A DNA stretch of 29,751 bases. It comes from Frateuria_A sp035695185 (GTDB taxonomy: Bacteria > Pseudomonadota > Gammaproteobacteria > Xanthomonadales > Rhodanobacteraceae). Below, one piece after another: positions 26,730-29,751 of the stretch (position 1 is the first letter of the stretch; the number at the start of each line of letters is the position of its first letter). The stretch covers positions 1 through 29,751 of the forward strand of contig NZ_DASSES010000209.1 of the NCBI RefSeq assembly GCF_035695185.1, read 5' to 3'. The position numbers and the translations under genes were made by a program. Under the pieces are notes generated by a model. That model was not told the DNA's origin. It searched no databases and was given only the letters and a program-made list of their open reading frames with translations.

Positions 26730-26758
26730 ATTTCATCGGTCCCATCGCGAAACATCAA
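26730..26758 (-). promoter_or_regulatory. Candidate sigma70 promoter for the LysM-binding protein/HAD pair
   Basis: On the minus strand TTGATG (26758-26753) and TGAAAT (26735-26730) are separated by 17 bases; each matches consensus at 4 of 6 positions. It lies about 80 bases before the ATG at 26649. Confidence 0.4.
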
Positions 26759-26806
26759 GCACGGTCACAGGTTGGCGTTAAGCAAAGGCGGAGTAGGGGC
26801 TTTGCG

Positions 26807-26841
26807 CCCTCGCCCCTGCGGGGAGAGGCCGGGGTGAGGGG
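26807..26841 (+). repeat. Intergenic palindromic repeat, copy 6
   Basis: CCCTCGCCCCTGCGGGGAGA followed by GGCCGGGGTGAGGGG. It lies in the 404-base gap between the LysM-binding protein start and the Do-protease stop, and faces copy 7 about 80 bases away. Confidence 0.75.
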
Positions 26842-26923
26842 CGGGGGCTCGCGGGCATGTCGCCGCCTGGCCCGACCAAAGCGCATCAGCCCCGCGCAGC
26901 AGCAACCCCTTACGCAAGAGCGG

Positions 26924-26958
26924 CCCCTCACCCCAACCCTCTCCCCGAGGGAGAGGGA
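26924..26958 (-). repeat. Intergenic palindromic repeat, copy 7 (inverted to copy 6)
   Basis: On the minus strand it reads TCCCTCTCCCTCGGGGAGAG followed by GGTTGGGGTGAGGGG, the best match to the family consensus in this window. The spacer between copies 6 and 7 contains no gene. Confidence 0.8.
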
Positions 26959-27011
26959 TCAGGGCGGGTCGCACGCGCACCGCTCCTGGTACTTCGGATG
27001 GAGCGGCTCTG

Positions 27012-27035
27012 CTCCCTCGCCCTGGGGTGAGGGAG
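27012..27035. repeat. Short hairpin repeat, probable truncated copy 8
   Basis: CTCCCTC (27012-27018) pairs with GAGGGAG (27029-27035), and the arm contains TGGGGTGAGGG, the tail of the repeat family. It lies 18 bases after the Do-protease stop on the minus strand and may also act as its 3'-end structure. It lacks a T-tract. Confidence 0.55.
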
Positions 27036-27053
27036 TAAGGCCCTCGTCGCTCG

Positions 27054-28430
27054 TCAATCCATCGGCACGTAGCGCACGCCCTGGTCGCTCTCCACCACCA
27101 GCACCAGCTGCCGCGGCTGCATCGCCACCAGCCCGCTCAGCTCGCGCAGGCTGGTGACGCGGCGGTTGTTCACGCCGATCACGATGTCGCCTTCGCCCAG
27201 CCCGAGCCGGTCGGCCCGGCTGCCGCCCTGCACGGCGGCGACCGCCACGCCGGCCACGCCCTGGCCGCGCTGGGCCATCGACAGCTCGCTGAAGCGCACG
27301 CCAGCGAGCCTGGCATCGAGCGTGGCGCCGTCGACGGTGGCGAGCTTCTCCGGCGTCAGCGTCGCCTGCACCTGGCGCGGCTGGCCGTTGCGCCTGACCT
27401 TCAGCGTGACCTGGCTGCCCAACGGCAGCAGGCCCTCGGCATTGCGCAGCTCGTCGCTGTCGTGCAGCGGCTTGCCGTCGATCGCCTGCAGCACGTCGCC
27501 CGGCGCCAGGCCCGCGTGCGATGCGGCGGAATCCGGTGCGACCCGGGTCACCACCACGCCCTGGCTGGTCGACAGGTTCAGCAGCTTGGCGATGCGCGGC
27601 GTGATGTCCTGCGTCTGCACGCCCAGGCTGCCGCGCACCACCCGGCCGTGCTCGATCAGCTGCTTCATCACCTGTCCGGTGAGGTCGCTGGGGATGGCGA
27701 AGCCGATGCCGACGTTGCCGCCGGAGGGCGATAGGATCATCGTGTTGATGCCGACCAGCTCGCCGTTCAAGTTGACCAGCGCGCCGCCGGAGTTGCCCGG
27801 GTTGATCGAGGCATCGGTCTGGATGAAGTTCTGGTAGCCCGCGCCGCCCAGGCCCGAGCGGCCCAGCGCCGAGACGATGCCCGAGGTCACCGTCTGGCCC
27901 AGCCCGAACGGATCGCCCACCGCCACCACGAAGTCGCCCACGCGCAGGTTCGAGGAGTCGGCCACCGGCAGTGCCTTGAGGCCTTTGGCGGGTATCTGCA
28001 CTACCGCCACGTCGGTGTCCGGATCGGTGCCGATCAGCTTGCCCTTGAAAGTGCGCCCGTCCTGCAGCGTCACTGTGATGTCGTCGGCGCCGCCGACCAC
28101 GTGGTTGTTGGTCAGCACATAGCCCTTGGCCGCATCGACGATCACCCCCGAACCCAGGCTCTGCTCCACGCGCTCGCGCGGCGAGGAGGGCAGGCCGAAG
28201 AACTGGCGGAAGATCGGATCGTCGAAGTACGGATCGCGCACCGCCACCCGCGTCCTGGTCGAGATGTTCACCACCGCCGGCGTCACCTTCTCAAGCATCG
28301 GCGCCAGCGAAGGCAGCGGCTGGCCCGACACGCTCGCGGGCAACGCGGCGCGGCTGGCGGCGGGCCAGCCCAGCAGCAGCGCGCTGCACAGCACGAGGGC
28401 GCCGAAAGGGGCAAGGCGAGGGGCGGACAT
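27054..28430 (-). CDS. degQ: Do-family (DegP/DegQ/MucD-like) periplasmic serine protease
   Basis: A 458-residue HtrA protease/chaperone. The start MSAPRLAPFG follows AAGGAG by six bases, which rules against the in-frame ATG six codons upstream. The signal peptide ends near SRA (about 28). The catalytic triad is His110 (TNNHVVGG), Asp140 (DPDTDVAVV) and Ser214 (NPGNSGGAL). Two PDZ domains follow (about 265-350 and 370-455), with GLAPGDVLQAIDGKPL in the first and GLGEGDIVIGVNN in the second. The Q-linker loop (FFGLPSSPRERVEQ) is short, closer to DegQ/MucD than to DegP. It degrades or refolds damaged envelope proteins. A sigmaE-like promoter precedes it. degQ, degP or mucD naming cannot be settled here. 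Confidence 0.95.
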   Translation of the reverse strand: MSAPRLAPFGALVLCSALLLGWPAASRAALPASVSGQPLPSLAPMLEKVTPAVVNISTRTRVAVRDPYFDDPIFRQFFGLPSSPRERVEQSLGSGVIVDAAKGYVLTNNHVVGGADDITVTLQDGRTFKGKLIGTDPDTDVAVVQIPAKGLKALPVADSSNLRVGDFVVAVGDPFGLGQTVTSGIVSALGRSGLGGAGYQNFIQTDASINPGNSGGALVNLNGELVGINTMILSPSGGNVGIGFAIPSDLTGQVMKQLIEHGRVVRGSLGVQTQDITPRIAKLLNLSTSQGVVVTRVAPDSAASHAGLAPGDVLQAIDGKPLHDSDELRNAEGLLPLGSQVTLKVRRNGQPRQVQATLTPEKLATVDGATLDARLAGVRFSELSMAQRGQGVAGVAVAAVQGGSRADRLGLGEGDIVIGVNNRRVTSLRELSGLVAMQPRQLVLVVESDQGVRYVPMD

Positions 28431-28436
28431 GCGGTT

Positions 28437-28442
28437 CTCCTT
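28437..28442 (-). promoter_or_regulatory. Ribosome binding site deciding the Do-protease start
   Basis: AAGGAG on the minus strand, six bases before the ATG at 28430. The alternative upstream ATG (28448) would place this site inside the coding sequence. Confidence 0.8.
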
Positions 28443-28465
28443 ATGCATTGAAACGATACCCAGCC

Positions 28466-28494
28466 TGCGACTGTAAACCGGGTGCCCGGGTTCC
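28466..28494 (-). promoter_or_regulatory. Candidate sigmaE-type promoter for the Do-protease gene
   Basis: On the minus strand GGAACCC (28494-28488), 16 bases, then GTCGCA (28471-28466). The sigmaE consensus is GGAACTT, about 16 bases, GTCTAA. The GGAAC core and GTC are conserved; the last part of each box is not. Envelope-stress control of HtrA proteases by sigmaE is well established in gammaproteobacteria, which makes the match more credible. Confidence 0.45.
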
Positions 28495-28560
28495 ACGGTG
28501 ACGACGGCGCGGGCGGAACACCGCCAGCCCGCGCTAGGCCGAGGCTTACTGAAATTTCTG

Positions 28561-28589
28561 TTGACGCCTACGCAGGCCGGCGATACCGT
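28561..28589 (+). promoter_or_regulatory. Candidate sigma70 promoter for nrdJ
   Basis: TTGACG (28561-28566), 17 bases, TACCGT (28584-28589). The -35 matches 5 of 6 positions; the -10 is poor (3 of 6). The predicted start near 28596 lies just before the two NrdR-like boxes and leaves a leader of roughly 210 bases. Confidence 0.45.
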
Positions 28590-28604
28590 TCATGCCCGGT
28601 CGCA

Positions 28605-28620
28605 CCACAACATCTTGTGT
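28605..28620 (+). promoter_or_regulatory. NrdR box 1 upstream of nrdJ
   Basis: CCACAACATCTTGTGT matches the known NrdR consensus aCaCwAtATaTwGtGt-type palindrome at 13 of 16 positions, including every strongly conserved one (C4, A6, A8, T9, T11, G13). NrdR is the ATP/dATP-sensing repressor of ribonucleotide reductase genes. Position just downstream of the predicted start fits repression. Confidence 0.7.
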
Positions 28621-28636
28621 GAGTCGTTCGGGCTCC

Positions 28637-28652
28637 CACCCAAGTGCTGTGT
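28637..28652 (+). promoter_or_regulatory. NrdR box 2 (degenerate)
   Basis: CACCCAAGTGCTGTGT retains C4, A6, T9, G13 and the right half TGTGT of the consensus. Its centre is exactly 32 bp from that of box 1, three helical turns, which is the usual spacing of paired NrdR boxes. On sequence alone it would be unconvincing. Confidence 0.5.
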
Positions 28653-28655
28653 CGC

Positions 28656-28760
28656 TGCGGCAACCTCGGGGGAGGGCGCCGCAAGGCCGGATCTTCAAGG
28701 AAAAACGCACGCGCGAACCGCCTGGCCCGCAGCTTCGGGAACCGGCGGCGCCGCGCGGCG
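28656..28760 (+). ncRNA. Structured 5' leader of nrdJ mRNA (candidate cis-regulatory RNA)
   Basis: Three hairpins can be drawn by hand. First: TGCGGC (28656-28661) with GCCGCA (28678-28683), a 2x2 internal loop, CCTC with GAGG, and a GGGG loop. Second: 28718-28748, eleven pairs in three helices (CCGCC/GGCGG, GG/CC, CCCG/CGGG) with a 6-base loop. Third: CGCC/GGCG with a GCGC loop (28749-28760), directly abutting the second. GC-rich DNA forms such stems easily, so function is unproven. From memory, a conserved RNA motif upstream of nrdJ genes has been described by comparative genomics; I cannot test membership. Confidence 0.4.
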
Positions 28761-28809
28761 TGGGTCATAACCATCAGCTGGGTCGCAAGGCCGGGAGTCA
28801 GACAATCCG

Positions 28810-29751
28810 ATGAGCACGATGCGTGCACCACTCGCCGCCAACCGTGATGCCACGGCCATCCCCCTGCAGCCGGCCTCCTACGACATCTGGGACAAGAAGT
28901 ACCGCCTGCGCACCAAGTCGGGCGAGCCGGTGGACGGCACCATCGACGAGACCTGGCAGCGCGTCGCGCGCGCCCTGGCCGGGGTGGAGGCGACCGAGGA
29001 GCTGCGCGCGCACTGGTACGAGCGCTTCCTGTGGGCGCTGCGCCGCGGCGCGATCCCGGCCGGCCGCATCACCTCCAACGCCGGCGCGCTGGAGCACAAG
29101 CCGGCGACCTCCACGATCAACTGCACCGTGTCCGGCACCATCCGCGACTCGATGGACGACATCCTGGAGAAGGTCCACGAGGCGGGCCTGACCCTGAAGG
29201 CCGGCTGCGGCATCGGCTACGAATTCTCCACGCTGCGCCCGCGCGGCGCGTACGTCTCCGGCGCCGGCGCCTACACTTCCGGCCCGCTGTCGTTCATGGA
29301 TATCTACGACAAGATGTGCTTCACCGTCTCGTCGGCCGGCGGCCGCCGCGGCGCGCAGATGGGCACGTTCGACATCTCGCATCCGGACGCCAAGGAATTC
29401 ATCCGCGCCAAGCGCGAGGACGGCCGGCTGCGCCAGTTCAACCTCTCCCTGCTGATCACCGACGGCTTCATGCAGGCGGTCGAGCACGACCAGGACTGGC
29501 CGCTGGTGTTCCCGGTGCACGTCAAGGAGCAGGACGACCTCGACCTCACCGACCCGACCAAGGTGGTCTGGCGCGAGTGGCCCACCCACGAGAACTACGT
29601 CTCCCGCGACGACGGCCTGGTCGCCTGCAAGATCTACGGCACCATCCGCGCGCGGCACCTGTGGGACATGATCATGGTCTCGACGTACGACTACGCCGAG
29701 CCCGGGTTCATCCTGATCGACAAGGTCAACGAGATGAACAACAACTGGTGG
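28810..29751 (+). CDS. nrdJ: Adenosylcobalamin-dependent (class II) ribonucleotide reductase, N-terminal part
   Basis: The first 314 codons of an open frame that leaves the window without a stop. It starts MSTMRAPLAANRDA; a second ATG three codons later is possible. GGGAG lies 12 bases before the first ATG. PAGRITSNAGALE and STINCTVSGTI are the start of the reductase barrel, with the Cys of the redox pair. LKAGCGIGYEFSTLRPRGA, SSAGGRRGAQMGTFDISHPD and, at the edge, PGFILIDKVNEMNNNWW are typical of class II NrdJ. No ATP-cone is visible at the N-terminus. It reduces ribonucleoside diphosphates to deoxyribonucleotides with a B12-derived radical, so it works with or without oxygen. Confidence 0.93.
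   Translation, partial: MSTMRAPLAANRDATAIPLQPASYDIWDKKYRLRTKSGEPVDGTIDETWQRVARALAGVEATEELRAHWYERFLWALRRGAIPAGRITSNAGALEHKPATSTINCTVSGTIRDSMDDILEKVHEAGLTLKAGCGIGYEFSTLRPRGAYVSGAGAYTSGPLSFMDIYDKMCFTVSSAGGRRGAQMGTFDISHPDAKEFIRAKREDGRLRQFNLSLLITDGFMQAVEHDQDWPLVFPVHVKEQDDLDLTDPTKVVWREWPTHENYVSRDDGLVACKIYGTIRARHLWDMIMVSTYDYAEPGFILIDKVNEMNNNWW

Noticed and set aside
26735..26775. Pho-box-like CTGTGAC before the PstS-like/LysM gene
   Set aside because: The first half matches 5 of 7 bases, but the second half at the required 11-base step does not. No basis for PhoB control.
28780..28806. Possible B12-box (GCCGGGAG...) of a cobalamin riboswitch before nrdJ
   Set aside because: Only a short part fits; the conserved core expected upstream was not found. 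B12 riboswitches normally repress B12-independent isozymes, so control of nrdJ would also be illogical. The G-rich piece is more likely the ribosome site.

Overview
The window is a high-GC gammaproteobacterial chromosome segment. The gene order, the TonB receptor/TPR-sulfotransferase pair, the class II ribonucleotide reductase and the intergenic repeats point to the order Xanthomonadales, probably a Rhodanobacteraceae-like genus. The genus is an inference from gene content; I could not compare sequences. Almost everything is chromosomal core. I saw no prophage, transposase, CRISPR array or tRNA.

Layout. Positions 1-80 hold the 3' end of a 5S rRNA and its terminator, the tail of an rRNA operon, followed by about 900 bases without a supportable gene. 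A PfkB-family adenosine kinase gene (minus strand) is divergent from a long plus-strand cell-envelope cluster: mreB, mreC, mreD, mrdA (PBP2), rodA, mltB, rlpA, dacC, ybeD, lipB, lipA and prc. Many junctions are ATGA or TAATG overlaps. The first genes build and steer the lateral-wall elongation machine (elongasome). MltB, RlpA and DacC trim peptidoglycan. LipB and LipA make protein-bound lipoate. Prc is a periplasmic tail-specific protease that ends the run at a strong terminator.

From 15.9 to 28.4 kb all genes are on the minus strand. In transcription order they are a Do-family periplasmic protease, a PstS-like binding protein fused to a LysM domain with a HAD phosphatase gene, an M17 leucyl aminopeptidase, a large TonB-dependent receptor, a TPR-sulfotransferase and a secreted M1 aminopeptidase. 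The last four could form a peptide uptake/processing neighbourhood, but this rests on gene context only.

At the right edge a plus-strand class II (adenosylcobalamin-dependent) ribonucleotide reductase gene, nrdJ, runs off the window. Its upstream region has a sigma70-like promoter, a good NrdR box with a weaker second box exactly 32 bp away, and a roughly 200-nt leader that can fold into several GC-rich hairpins. This is the most interesting regulatory region in the window.

Two small intergenic repeat families occur. One is a CCCTCTCCC/GGGAGAGGG palindrome followed by a TGGGGTGAGGGG-like tail, with about eight copies in four gaps. The other is a single copy of a TTCAGCCTG...GAAGTCGAA repeat. 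Many long open frames lie antisense to the real genes; they are by-products of high GC content and were left out.
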